From Sciurus carolinensis (lineage: Eukaryota; Chordata; Mammalia; Rodentia; Sciuridae): 64,000 bases of DNA. Every line of letters starts with the position of its first letter. Position 1 is the stretch's first letter. A program made the position numbers and the translations under genes. This document shows positions 34,683-46,980 of the stretch, in pieces. The notes beneath the pieces were generated by a model. That model was not told where the DNA came from and ran no database searches. It saw only the letters and a list, made by a program, of their open reading frames with translations. The stretch covers positions 7,399,084-7,463,083 of the forward strand of contig NC_062216.1 of assembly GCF_902686445.1 (NCBI RefSeq), written 5' to 3'.

Positions 34683-35037
34683 CTTAAGCCTGTCAGTCCT
34701 GTCCCATATCCTGTCCCAATATGCAGTGGGAGGACCATGGTGAACTATTAGAAAGTTCCAGATAAAGCTGTGGAAGAACCAGGAATTACACCAGCTTCCC
34801 CATAACCTGAGGTCTTTATTCCCTCAAGTTGAAGTTCCCACATTTTTAAGAAGCAAGACAGATATTTTTACTCTCACCTTCTAAATTCCCTGGATTTGTG
34901 CATCAGCTCTACAGGACAGAATGAAGCCGTAGTTCAGTCCCAGTGGCCCACCCGGCTTGATGAGGGAGGTGTTCCCATCTCCTTCCGGAAATTCCAGGCT
35001 CTGAGATCTCCCCATCAATCGCATGACAGATAACCAA
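34683..35037. other. Unassigned intergenic sequence
   Basis: No coding or repeat signature recognised. Confidence 0.4.
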
Positions 35038-35255
35038 CTTGCATTACTCTTTTTTTTTTTTTTAATTAATCTACCTTTCTAGTCTTGTACCTCCCTATCG
35101 CTTCGGGATTTTTTTTGTGTTTTTGCTTTTTCCTTTTTGTTTGGTCTTTTTTTTTTTTTTTTTTTGGTTGTGCTGGGGATTGAACCCAGGGCCTCGTGCA
35201 TGTGAGGCAAGCACTCTACCAACTGAGCTACATCCCCAGCCCCTTACATTACTCT
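35038..35255 (-). mobile_element. ID SINE, antisense, with a second poly(A) tract
   Basis: The inverse ID body is 35166-35242. Its T-tract (about 35147-35165) is followed outward by ~80 bp of non-ID sequence and then a second T-tract (35051-35063). Flanks CTTGCATTACTCT (35038-35050) and CTTACATTACTCT (35243-35255) enclose both tracts, so both inserted together, as in 3' transduction. Confidence 0.75.
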
Positions 35256-36808
35256 CATCTTCCTTTTGAGGTGTGCAATTCCAGTTAGAGATGGATGTTG
35301 GTCAGGCAGGGTCATGGGAACGTACTGCAGACCTTCCTCATGGCTGACTTCCTCCAGTAGTCTCAAGGAATGGACTGGGTGTGGGGACAAAGATCCTCAA
35401 GCAGAAGGCAAGAGTAGGCAAATAGTGAGTCCTTTTTATTTACTAATACCTAAAACCATAACATTGTACATATTACCTTTTAATGTCTTGACACATGTAT
35501 ACATAGTACAAGGTTTAAATCAGGTTCACTGTCTCCTCCAACCTTTATCATTTCCAAATGGTGAAAGTTTTTTAAATCCTTCCTTCTAACTTTCAAAATG
35601 TCACCCATAGTCACCCTCCTGTGCAACAGCACATGGGAGCATCTTGTTCCTATCTAATAGCAACTTAGTATCCACCCTTCCCACTCCCACTCTCCCTCTG
35701 GTAACCCCCATTCTACCCTTGAGGCCTGTGAGACAATCTTTTAGATTCTACGGAGGAGTGAGACCACTTGCTGTCTGACTTGCTTTGCCTGGTTTATTTC
35801 ACTTAACGTAAAGTTCTCCAGATCCACTCACGTGCACGAATGACAGGATTTTGTTTGCATGGATGAATTGCGTTCCGCTGTGGACACATTTGTGACTGGT
35901 GAGCACTCAGGTCATTTCCAGGCTGTTGTGAACAGTGCTGCCATGAACATGGGGTGCAGACGTCTCCTCAGTATGCTGACCTTACATCTGCTGTACGTGC
36001 AGTAGTACTTTTAATTTTTTGAGGAAAGTCCGTGTTCTTTTCCACAGCAGCTCCACTGACTTAGTTCCCACCAGCACTGGCAAGGCTGCCTTTGGTCCAC
36101 ATCCTCCCCATCCCTTGTTACCACTAGTCTTTTTGATAACAGCCATTCCTCCTGGAGTAAGGCAACATCTGAGAGGGTGGTTTTGATTTGCATTTCCCTG
36201 ATAATTAGTGGTACTGAGAACTTTTTCATACCCCTGTTGCCCAGTTGTGTGTTTTCTTTTGAGAGGTGTCTATTTAGGTTTATTGCCCATAATGTTTTTT
36301 TTTGAATATCATTTTTTATTGGTTCTTTTTAGTTGTAGATGACAATGGAATTTATTTCACATAATTGTAAAAGCGTGGCTATGGCCCATAGTTTAATCAG
36401 ATTATTTGGCTTTGTGTTGTTGATGATGGTGATGGTGGTAGTAATGGTAGTGGTGGTGGCGATACTCAGTTTTCAGAGTTCCTTATGTATTCTGGGTATC
36501 AGCCCCTTGTCAGTTGTATAGTTAGCAAACACTTTCTCCCACTTGGTAGGGTGTCTCTTCATTCACTCAAGGATAGTTTTTTGCTATACAAAAGCATCAT
36601 CTGTTTTTGCTTTGCTTCGCTTCCTGTGCTCAGGGATCTTGTCCAAAACAGTCTTTGCCATTCTGATGTCCCACTGTTCTCCCCACAGCCCTTCCCCACT
36701 GTTTTCCTCTAGCGGTCTCCTAGTTTCAGCTTACGTTTATGTCTTGAGTCCACTTTGAGTTGATTTTTTAACAGGTGGAAGGTAAAGGTCTACTTTCATT
36801 TTCCACAT

Positions 36809-37294
36809 TGTTATGGGGCACAACTTAAGAACAGACCGATCACCACTGAGAAGTCCAAATTTGAGAGTGTTTATGAAGCCGGCCGGCTGACTATCTCACA
36901 CAATGCCCCAAAAAATGGCTATTGGGAGAACAGCCCCGACCACAGGGTTGTAGGGGTTCTTATACCAAAAATCACATCAATCCTAAGTGTCTGTTGCTAT
37001 GATTTAAAATTACACATTAACATCATGAGATCATCGACAGAGGGGAAAGTGGGTCAAAATGACCCTTACCTAGGTACAAACTAAAGAATGGTTACTAACA
37101 TCCACACCACTGTTCACATAGTACATTGTTTAGCAGCAATAGGGATCAAAAGAGAGCAATTTTTCTTTACATAAGAATTGTCATTTTGTATTGCTAAATG
37201 TCACGCTAAGTAACTCATGATGGGAACAGAGGCAGTGTGTCCCATGGGAGAAGCTTATTTCCTACATAACATGGAGTCTGTTTGACCTGTAACA
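36809..37294. mobile_element. Solo LTR-like insertion in old L1
   Basis: A ~486-bp block, TGTTA to TAACA, interrupts the inverse L1 ORF2 between TTTTCCACAT and TTCTCGTGG. Ends are LTR-like inverted repeats. I could not assign a clean target duplication (ACATT occurs at both edges if the ends are shifted). Family and orientation not determined. Confidence 0.5.
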
Positions 37295-37652
37295 TTCTCG
37301 TGGAACCAGATCTGTCAGCCCATGACACACGTGAATATCCAATTTTTCCACCATCATTTGTTGGAAAAAAAAAATGTCCTTTCTCCAGTGCATTGTTCTT
37401 TTTTTTTTATTGTAAACAAATGGGATACATGTCGTTTCTCTGTTTGTACATGGCATAAAGGCATACCATTTGTGTAATCATAAATCTACATAGGCAATGT
37501 TGTTTGATTCATTCTGTTATTTTTTCCCTTCCCCCCACCCCTCCCACCCCTCTTTTCCCTCTATACAGTCATTCCTTCCTCCATTCTTGCCCCCCTCCCT
37601 AACCCTAACTCTAACCCTAACACTAACCCCTCCCACCCCCCATTATGTGTCA

Positions 37653-40600
37653 TCATTCACTTATTAGCGATATCATTCTTCCTTTGGTTTTTTGAGATTG
37701 GCTTATCTCACTTAGCATGATAGTCTCCAATTTCATCCATTTGCCTGCAAATGCTATAATTTTATCATTCTTTATGGCTGAGTAATATTCCATTGTATAT
37801 ATATACCATGGTTTCTTTATCCATTCATCAATTGAAGGGCATCTAGGTTGGTTCCACAGTCTGGCTATTGTGAACTGAGCAGCTATGAACATTGATGTGC
37901 CTGTATCTCTGTAGTATGCTGATTTTAAGTCCTTTGGGTATAGGCCAAGGAGTGGAATAGCTGGGTCAAATGGTGGCTCCAGTTCAAGTTTTCTAAGGAG
38001 TCTCCACACTGCTTTCCAGAGTGGCTGCACTAATTTGCAGCCCCACCAGCAATGTAGGAGTGTACCTTTTCCCCCACATCCTCGCCAACACCTGTTGTTG
38101 CTTGTCTTCTTGATAATCACCATTCTAATTGGAGTTAGATGGAATCTTAGGGTGGTTTTGATTTGCATTTCTCTTATTACTAGAGATGTTGAAAATTTTT
38201 TCATATGTTTGCTGATTGCCTGTAGATCTTCTTCTGTGAAGTGTCTATTCATTTCCTTAGCCCATTTGTTGATTGGATTATTTGCATTCTTGGTGTAGAG
38301 TTTTTTGAGTTCTTTACAGATTCTGGACATTAGTGCTCTATCTGAAGTATGAGTGGCAAAGATATTCTCCCACTCTGTAGGCTCTTTCTTCACATTACTG
38401 ATAGTTTTCCTTTGCTGAGAGAAAGCTTTTAGTTTGAATCTATCCCAGTTATTGATTCTTGCTTTTATTTCTTGTGCTATGGGAGTCCTGTTGAGGAACT
38501 CTGATCCTAAGCCAACAAGATGAAGATTTGGACCTACTTTTTCTTCTATAAGATGCAAGTTCTCTGGTCTGATTCCAAGGTCCTTAATCCATTTTGAGTT
38601 TAGTTTCGTGCATGGTGAGAGATATGGGTTTAGTTTCATTCTGTTGCATATGGATTTCCAATTCTCCCAGCACCATTTGTTGAAGAGGCTATCTTTTCTC
38701 CATTGCATATTTTTGGCCCCTTTGTCCAGTATGAGAAAATTGTATTTATTTGGGTTTGTGTCCGTGTCCTTATTCTGTACCATTGATCCACCTTTCTATT
38801 TTGGTACCAATACCATGCCATTTTTGTTACTATTGCTTTGTAGTAGAGTTGAAGATCTGGTATTGTGATACCCCTGCTTCACTCTTTCTGCCAAGGATTG
38901 CTTTAGCTATTCTGGGTTTTTTATTCTTCCAGATGAATTTCATAATTGCTTGCTCTATTTCTGTAAGATACATCATTGGGATTTTAATTGGAATTGCATT
39001 GAATCTGTATAGCACTTTTGGTAGTATGGCCATTTTGACAATATTAATTCTGCCTATCCAAGAACATGGGAGATCTTTCCATCTTCTAAGGTTTTCTTTA
39101 ATTTCTTTCTTTAGTGTTCTGTAGTTCTCATTGTAGAGGTCTTTCACCTCTTTTGTAAGATTGATTCCCAAGTATTTTATTTTTTTTGATGCTATTGTGA
39201 ATGGGGTAGTTTTCCTAATTTCTCTTTCTGAAGATTCATCACTTATGTATAAAAATGCATTAGATTCATGTGCATTGATCTTATATCCCCCTACTTTACT
39301 GAATTCACTTATGAGTCCTAAAAGTTTTTTGGTGGAATTTCCTGGTTCCTCTAAGTATATAATCATATCATCAGCAAATAGGGATAGTTTGAGTTCTTCT
39401 TTTCCTATTCGTATCTCTTTAATTTCTTTGGTCTGTCTAATTGCTCTGGCTAGATTTTCAAGGACAATATTGAATAGAAGTGGTGAAAGAGGGCATCCCT
39501 GCCTTGTTCCAGTTTTTAGAGGGAATGCTTTCAGTTTTTCACCATTTAGAATGATATTAGCCATGGGCTTAGCGTAGATGGCCTTTACAATGTTAAGGAA
39601 TGTTCCCACTATCCCTATTTTTTCTAGTGTTTTGAGCATGAAGGGGTGCTGTATTTTATCAAATGCTTTTTCTGCATCTATTGAAATAATCATGTTATTC
39701 TTGACTTTAAGTCTATTGATATGGTGAATTACATTTATTGATTTCCTGATGTTGAACCAACCTTGCATCCCTGGGATGAAACCCACTTGATCATGATGCA
39801 CTATCTTTTTAATATGTTTTTGTATGCGATTTGCTAAAATTTTGTTCAGAATTTTTGCATCAATGTTCATTAAGGATATTGGTCTGAAATTTTCTTTCCT
39901 TGATGTGTCTCTGTCTGGTTTAGGTATCAGGGTAATATTGGCTTCATAGAATGAGTTTGGGAGGGTTCCCTCATCTTCTATTTTATGGAATACTTTGAGG
40001 AGTATTGCAATGAGCTCTTTTTTAAAGGTTTTGTAGAACTCGGCTGAGAACCCATCAGGTCCTGGACTTTTCTTTGTTGGTAGGCTTTTGATGACTTCTT
40101 CTATTTCATTACTTGAAATTGGTCTATTTAAATTGTGTATGTCCTCCTCGTTCAGTTTAGACAATTCATATGTCTCTAGAAACCTATTGATGTCTTTGAA
40201 ATTTTCTATTTTGTTGGAGTATAGATTTTCAAAATAGCTTCTAATTATGTTTTGTATTTCAGTCGTGTCTGTTGTGATATTTCCTTGTTCATTCCGAATT
40301 TTAGTGATTTGGGTTTTCTCTCCTCTTCTCTTTGTTAGTGTAGCTAAAGGTTTATCAATTTTGTTTATTTTTTCAGAGAACCAACTATTTATTTTGTCAA
40401 TTTTTTGTATTGTTTCTTTTGTTTCAATTTCGTTGATTTCAGCTCTGAGTTTGACTATTTCCTGTCTTCTACTACTTTTGGTGTTGGTCTGTTCTTCTTT
40501 TTCTAGGGCTTTGAGCTGTAGTGTTAGGTCGTTTATTTGTTGAGTTTTACTCCTTTTATTAAATGCGCTCCATGAAATAAATTTTCCTCTAAGTACTGCT

Positions 40601-41484
40601 TTCATAGTGTCCCAGAGATTTTGATATGATGTTTCTTTGTTCTCATTTACCTCTAAGAATTTTTTAATTTCCTTCCTAATATCTTCTGTTACCCATTCAT
40701 CATATAATAGCATATTGTTTAATCTCCAGGTGTTGGAGTAGTTTCTGTTTTTTACTCTTTCATTTATTTCTAACTTCAATCCATTATGATCTGATAGAAT
40801 ACAAGGTAGTGTCCCTATCTTCTTGTATTTGCTAACATTAGCTATGTGGCATAATATATGGTCTATTTTAGAGAAGGATCCATGTGCTGCTGAGAAGAAA
40901 GTGTATTCGCTCTTGGTTGGATGGTATATTCTATAAATGTCTGTTAAGTCTAAATTATTGATTGTGTTATTGAGATCTATGGTTTCTTTGTTCAATTTTT
41001 GTTTGGAAGATCTGTCCAGTGGTGAGAGAGGCAGGTTAAAATCACCTAGTATTATTGTGTTACGGTCTATTTGGTTTCTAAAATTGAGAAGGATTTGTTT
41101 GACATACATGGATGAGCCACTGTTTGGGGCATAGATGTTTATGATTGTTATATCTTGCTGATTTATGCTTCCCTTAAGCAGTATGAAATGTCCTTCCTTA
41201 TCCCTTCTGACTAACATTGGCTTGAAGTCCACATTATCTGAAATGAGGATGGATACTCCAGTTTTTTTGCTGAGTGCATGTGCATGGTATGTTTTTCCCC
41301 ATCCTTTCACCTTTAGTCTATGGGTATCTCTTTCTATGAGGTGAGTCTCTTGCAGGCAGCATATTGTTGGATCTTTCTTTTTAATCCAATCTGCCAGTCT
41401 ATGTCTTTTGATTGATGAATTCAGGCCATTAACATTGAGGGTTATTATTGAGATATGATTTGTATTCCCAGTCATTTGGTTCAT
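37653..41484 (-). pseudogene. L1 ORF2, disrupted by two small indels
   Basis: An 884-codon frame (41484 to 38830) covers endonuclease and reverse transcriptase. Visible are [22 protein letters not shown], catalytic GDFN, SDHNG, the RT block [13 protein letters not shown] and the active site FADD ([10 protein letters not shown]). Near 38870 a one-base loss in a G run (EAGG becomes EAGVSQ) shifts the frame. A second one-base loss near 38775 precedes the last 376 codons (38783 to 37653), which hold the Cys-rich motif [18 protein letters not shown]. All catalytic motifs I can identify are present. The natural start is probably the second Met (MTGNTNH). Confidence 0.9.
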
Positions 41485-41570
41485 TTTTTAAATTTTATTT
41501 ATTTATTTATTTTTTTGACACAACTTGGTTCCTCCTTTATTTGACAGTTCCTTTAGGATAATTCCTCCCT

Positions 41571-42563
41571 TTACTGATTTGCTTCTTTGTTTTTTATCTC
41601 TTCCTCATGGAATATTTTGCTGAGAATGTTCTGTAATGCTGGCTTTCTTTTTGTAAATTCCTTTAGCTTTTGTTTATCATGGAAGGATTTTATTCCATCG
41701 TCAAATTTGAAGGTAAGTTTTGCTGGGTATAAGATTCTTGGTTGGCATCCATTTTCTTTCAGAGCTTGAAAAATGTTGTTCCAGGCCCTTCTAGCTTTTA
41801 GGGTATGGATTGAGAAATCTGCTGATATCCGTATTGGTTTCCCCCTGAATGTAATTTGGTTCTTTTCTCTCACAGCCTTTAAAATTCTGCCTTTATTTTG
41901 TATGTTAGGTATTTTCATTATAATGTGCCTTGGTGTGGGTCTGTTGTAATTTTGTGTATTTGGAGTCCTATAAGCCTCTTGTACTTGATTTTCCATTTCA
42001 TTCTTCAGATTTGGGAAATTTTCTGATATTATTTCATTGAATAGATTGTTCATTCCTTTGGTTTGTTTCTCTAAGCCTTCCTCAATCCCAATAATTCTCA
42101 AATTTGGCCTTTTCATGATATCCCATATTTCTTGGAGATTCTGTTCATGATTTCTTACCATCTTCTCTGTTCAACTTTGTTTTCAAGGTTAAATATTTTG
42201 TCTTCAATATCTGAGGTTCTGTCTTCCAGGTGTTCTATCCTATTGGTTATGCTTTCTATGGAGTTCTTAATTTGGTTTATTGTTTCCTTCATTTCAAGGA
42301 TTTCTGTTTTTTTTTTTTTTTTCAATATCTCCAACTCTTTATTGAAATGATCTTTTGCTTCCTGAATTTGCTCTTTTAACTGTTGATTGGTGCGATCATT
42401 CAATGCCTGCATTTGCTCTTTCATCTCATCGTTTGCTTCTCTGATCATTTTAATTATGTATTCTGAACTCCCTTTCTGTCATTTCTTCTGCCATGCTGTC
42501 ATTGGATTTTATTGATGTAACATCTAGATTTGTTTGGGGCATTTTCTTCCCTTGATTTCTCAT
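41571..42563 (-). pseudogene. L1 ORF1, frameshifted
   Basis: The start MRNQGKK..PQTNLD is at 42563. A ~2-base loss near 42465 and a small deletion near 42160 break the frame, leaving open parts 42448-42155 (coiled coil) and 42161-41571 (RRM and C-terminal domain). An A-run near 42310 is expanded. The coiled coil has a single MKEQMQALND unit, unlike the duplicated one at 5693-5758. Confidence 0.85.
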
Positions 42564-43990
42564 ATTGTTCAGGAATCAGTGGATCATTAAGATATTGCAG
42601 GTTTCCTCTATTGACTTATAATGTCCCTGAAGATTGCTAGTATATCCCCTCTTATCCTTCAGTAGCCTGAAGTCTTGGAGGAAGTTGATAATGCCGTGCT
42701 CCACAAGGAAGCTGCCTTTCTAGGGGTGGTGACCCTCAGGTGGGATATATTCTCTGATAGTGGGCAGAGGTGCCTCCACTTGTTGACCAATGGTCATCCA
42801 ACGGGGAACTAGGCTGCGGGCTGAGGCAAGGCCTGTTTGTGCCTGTGTCTCTGGTTTTACCATCCTTGTGGGAAAACCTCACCCGGCAGGGAAGACTCAC
42901 CCGGTGGGGAGGTCTCGCTGGTCAGTTCCCCTCCTAGAGGTTCCCCTCAATCTACAACTACCGCCTGGGCTGGGCTGTCTTCCTCTGCAATGTTCCCAGG
43001 GGCCCGGATCTACCTCCTGGGCCTGGGAGCCTCACCCTCCACAGGCGAGTCTCCTTAGGCTGCCTCTCCCAGAGAATCTGCCCACAGTCCTGGAACCTTG
43101 CTCCGCCCCTAAGCGTGTCTCTGTGCGGCTCTTCCTCCAAGAAACCGCCTAGGTCCTGGGACCCTGCTCTGCACCTAATCGCCTGGCTATGCGGCCCCTC
43201 CTCTGAGCCGCCACCTGGAGCCCCGTACAATAGCTCCGAGTCCCAGAGACCCACCACACACCTCTTCCTCTGGACAGCCGCCTGGTGTTCCGACACAGTC
43301 ACGAGGAGTCCAAGCAACTCACTTCGCGTCTCCTCCTCCCGCCAACCGCCCGTAGCACTAGGCAGTCACTCCAAGTCCAAGTGACCTGCCCTGTTCCTCC
43401 TCCTCCTCGGGGTAGCCCCCCGGGTGTTCAGGAGCGGTCACTCAGAGACCAAGCGACCCACCGCGCTCCTCCTCCAGGCAGGCCACCAGTGTTCAGGAGC
43501 GGTCGCTTTGAGTGCAATCAACTCACCACTCGCCTCCTCCTCTGGCAACCGCCTGTAGCTCTGATGCAGTCACTCCTAGACCAAGCGACCCGCTGCGCTC
43601 CTCCTCTTCCTCCGGGCAGCCCCCCAGTGTTCAGAAGCGATCGCTCTGAGTCCAAACAGCTCGCCACGCAGCTCTTCCTCAGGCAGCCGCCCAGAGCCCC
43701 AGTGGTTGCTCCAAGTCCAAGCGCTGTGCTGAGCAGCCACCTCTACAATGTTCCCAGTTGTCTGTGTTCACTGCTCCGCGGGGGGAGGGGCGTCTCACCG
43801 GGCAACTCTACTTCACAAAGTTCCCTGCATTCCGGGACTACCACCCCATCTGGGACGCCTCCCCAACGGGAGAGACTCCCCCAGCAGCTTTGAGTTGGTC
43901 CCAAGTCTCTCACTATCTCCTCTTTTGAATCCTGCGTCCTGGAGCAACATGAAATGCAGCGCCCTCTAGTCCGCCATCTTGAAACCTCCC
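42564..43990 (-). promoter_or_regulatory. L1 5' UTR with tandem GC-rich units
   Basis: About 1.4 kb, much longer than the 815-bp 5' UTR of the 4737 L1. From about 43235 to 43715, units of 64-72 bp recur, each beginning AG(T/A)CCAAG or similar (43307, 43374, 43446, 43511, 43578, 43649, 43713) followed by CTCCTCCT. Neighbouring units alternate between two subtypes. The element start carries CAAGATGGCGG, the YY1 motif known to position L1 transcription starts. The open frames across it reflect its GC-richness. Confidence 0.75.
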
Positions 43991-44189
43991 CCAGTGCATT
44001 GTTCTTGGTAACTTTGTTGAAAATCTGCTGACTATAGATGGGTGGGTTTATTTCTAGGCTATTTTGTTGCATGGGTCTATGTATCTTTTTTATGCCAATA
44101 GCATATGGTGGAGGAGGAGATGGTTTTGCTTCTGCATCTTTGTAGCATATTTTGAAGTTAGGTAATATAATACCTCCTGCTCTGTTCCT

Positions 44190-44440
44190 TTCTTTTTTTG
44201 TTTTGTTTGTATGTTTTGTGGGGAGGGTTTGTTTTTGTTTTTTAGTTTTTGGTTTTTGTTTTATGCCAGGGATTGGACCCAGAGACACTTACCAATGAGC
44301 AACATCTCCAGCCCTTTTCTTAATTCTGAGACGGGATCTCAATAAATTGCTTAGGGCCTCACTAAGTTGCTGGGGCTGGTCTTGAACTTGCAATCTTCTT
44401 GCCTCAGTCTCCAGAAGCATACACTATCATGCTGGGATCC
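44190..44440 (-). mobile_element. B1-dID composite SINE, antisense
   Basis: T-rich tail, inverse ID-like half (GGGATTGGACCCAGAGACAC ... CATCTCCAGCCC), then inverse B1 half (GAGACGGGATCTCAATAAAT ... GCCTCAGTCTCCAG). Inserted in the old L1. Confidence 0.75.
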
Positions 44441-44794
44441 TGCTTTGTTCTTTTTGCTTGAGATGACTTTTTCTGTTTGGGATTTGGTTTTTTGTGGTTC
44501 CATCATTCTGCGAAGAATTCCATTGGTATTTTAATATGGTTACAGTGAATCTATAGATCACCTTGAGTCAGATGACCATTTTAGCAATACTGATTTTTAC
44601 AATTCATGAACACAAGATGTCTTTCCAAGTTTTTGTGTCCTCTTCAACTTCTTTCATCAGTGTTTTATAAATTTCATTGTAGATATCTTTCACTTATTTT
44701 GCTAAATTTATTCCTAAGTATTTTTGTAGGTATTATAAATGGAAATGCTTTCTTAATTTCTATTTCAGATAATTAACTATTGACATATAACAAT

Positions 44795-45225
44795 TGTTAT
44801 GACTTAGCCAGGAGATGTCCCACCTCCAAATCTTATGTGTAAGACAATTCAAAAATGTTCGGTAGTGAAATGATTACATTATGAGAGATGTGACCTAATC
44901 TATGGATTAATCCACTTGAATGGATTAACTAGGTGATAACTATATGCAGGTAGGGTGTGTGGCTGGAGGAAGTAGGTCACTGGGGGCTTTCCTCTGGGTT
45001 CATATTTTGTCCCTGGGGAGCCAGATCTCTGCTTGCTGGCTGTCGTGAACTGAGAAGCTCTCCTCTGCCATACTCTCCCACCATGTTGGGCCCTTCCTTA
45101 GCTGGGGCTCAGATATGGAGTCAGTCAATAATGCACTAAACCTCTAAAACCATGAACCAAAATAAAATTTTTCTCCTCTAAGTTATTTTTGTCAGATCTT
45201 TTGATCACAGTGAATAAAAATAACA
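44795..45225 (+). mobile_element. MaLR-type LTR, copy 2
   Basis: Starts TGTTATGACTTAGCCAGGAG and ends near AATAACA. Shares TGTGTAAGACAATTCA, GGTAGGGTGTGTGGCTGGAG, CACTGGGGGC and AACCAAAATAAAATTTTTC with the copy at 60789. CAAT flanks are possible but not clean. Confidence 0.7.
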
Positions 45226-45572
45226 ATGCTACTGATTTTTTTATTGATTTTTTTGTCTTGTAAATTTGCTACATTTATTTATTAGTTCTCAGTTTTTTGG
45301 TGCAGTTCTTTGGGTTTTATATTATGAAATGATGTCATCTGCAAACAGTGATAATTTGACTTCTTTTGCAATTCAGATGCTCTTTATTTCTTTCTCATGC
45401 CTAATTTCTCTGGCTAGGACTTCCAGCACTAGGTTGAGTAAAAATAGTGAAAGTGGACAGACATCTTTTCTCATTCCAGATCTTAGAAAGAAAGCTTTCA
45501 CCTTTTCCCTGTTCAGTATTATGTTAGCTGTTGGCTTTTATTATGTTGAGGAATGTTCTTTCTGTACCTAAT

Positions 45573-45694
45573 TTGTTCTGTACCTATTGTTTTTTGTTTG
45601 TTTGTTTTTGTGGTGCTGGGGATTGAACCCAGGGCCTTGCGCTTGCAAGGCAAGCACTCTACCAACTGAGCTATCTCCCCAGACTTGTTCAGTA
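45573..45694 (-). mobile_element. ID SINE, antisense
   Basis: The inverse ID body GTGGTGCTGGGGATTGAACC ... GAGCTATCTCCCCAG spans about 45610-45683 with a T/G-rich tail to its left. TTGTTCTGTA and TTGTTCAGTA (one mismatch) flank it. A close match to an intact tRNA-Ala-like body, so relatively young. Confidence 0.82.
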
Positions 45695-46622
45695 TTTTCA
45701 TCATAAAGGGACATTTAATTTCATTCAATACCTTTTATATATCAATTGAGATGACCACATGATTTTTATCCTGAACTCTTTTGATGTAGTATATCACATT
45801 AATTGATTTGCATATATGTAGCCATTCTTGCATCTCTGCAATGAACTTTACTTAATCATGGTGAATAATCTTTTTAATGTGCCATGGGATTGTTTCTAAT
45901 ATTTTGTTGAGGATGTTTGCATATGGCCAAGAATTTTGACCAACAGTTTTTTTTTTTTTTTTCATATGTCTTTATCTATTTGGTATCAGGGTAATACTGG
46001 TCTCATAAAATATATTTGGCAGAATTTTTTTTTCTCCAATTTTTTGGAATGACTTATAGAGAATTGGCACCAATTTGTCTTTAAATGTTTGGTAAAATGT
46101 AGTGAGTAAAACCATTTGGTCTAAAGATTTTCTCTGATGGGAGACTTTACTGATTCAATCTCAATTCTTGATACTGATCTGTTCAGATTTTCTATTTCTT
46201 CATAGTAAGGCGCATGCATCTAGGATTTTCTCCATTTCTTCTACATTATCAAATTTTCTGGCATATTGTTGTTCATGATGATCTCTAATGATCCTTTGTA
46301 TTTCTGTAGTGTCAGTTATGTCTTCTTTCCTCCCTGATTCTTTGTGGAAGACTTCTCCCTCTAATTTTTATTATTTCTTTCCTTCTAACTAAATTGGGTC
46401 TTGGTTTCTTCTTGTTTTTCTAGTTTCTTGAGATGCAGTGATGGATGGTTTATTTGAGATCAGACTTTTTTTATATATAGGCATTAATTGCTATAAACTT
46501 TCCTCTTACTGCTGCTTTTACTGTACTTTGTATGTTTTGGAATGCTGTATCTTTGTTTCCATTTGTTTCAAGAAATTTTTTACTTTACTTCTTGATTTCT
46601 TCCTTGATCCATCAATTGTTAA

Positions 46623-46980
46623 AAAGCAAGTTGTTTATCTGCAAATGCCATAATATTATTCTTCTTTATGACTGAATAATATTCCATTGACACTGTGTAT
46701 ATATACCACATTGACATTGTGTATATATACCACAGTTTCTTTATCCATTCATTTGTTGAAGGGCATCTAGGTTGGTTCCACAATCTAACTGTTGTGAATT
46801 GAGTTGCTATAAACATTGATGTGACTGCATTACTACACATGTACGATTACATGAATGGTATGAATCTATATTATGCACAACCATAGAAACAAAAGTTGTA
46901 CCCCATTTGTGTACAATGAATCAAAATGCAGTCTGTAAAAATAAAAAATAAAATAAAGTTTTTAATAAAGCAAGTTGTTT
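46623..46980 (+). mobile_element. 5'-inverted short L1
   Basis: A perfect 14-bp duplication AAAGCAAGTTGTTT flanks it (46623-46636 and 46967-46980). 46637 to about 46835 is antisense ORF2 C-terminus, and 46836-46966 is sense 3' UTR with an A-rich tail. The antisense part contains a 24-bp tandem duplication around TGTGTATATATACCACA. Confidence 0.88.

Larger units (their letters stand above)
37401..43990 (-). mobile_element. Full-length, nearly intact antisense L1
   Basis: A perfect 16-bp duplication CCAGTGCATTGTTCTT flanks a complete L1 (37385-37400 and 43991-44006). In element order: a 1.4-kb 5' UTR starting GGGGGAGG..CAAGATGGCGG (YY1-like site), ORF1 (42563 to 41571), ORF2 (41484 to 37653), a G-rich 3' UTR with TTAGGG-like repeats and a poly(A). 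Damage is limited to a few small indels, so this is the youngest-looking L1 here. Confidence 0.92.

Noticed and set aside
35160..35242. tRNA-like sequence with B box
   Set aside because: It is an ID SINE derived from tRNA-Ala, with tail and target duplication, not a tRNA gene.
37595..37640. Interstitial telomere from chromosome fusion
   Set aside because: The CCCTAA-like repeats lie inside an L1 3' UTR with a complete target duplication around the element, so they came with the L1.
43235..43715. CRISPR-like regular repeats
   Set aside because: The units are contiguous diverged tandem repeats without unique spacers, in a mammalian L1 promoter.
43285..43893. 202-codon open frame, rich in Pro, Ser and Arg
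   Set aside because: It runs through the GC-rich tandem units of an antisense L1 5' UTR; repetitive composition explains the open frame.
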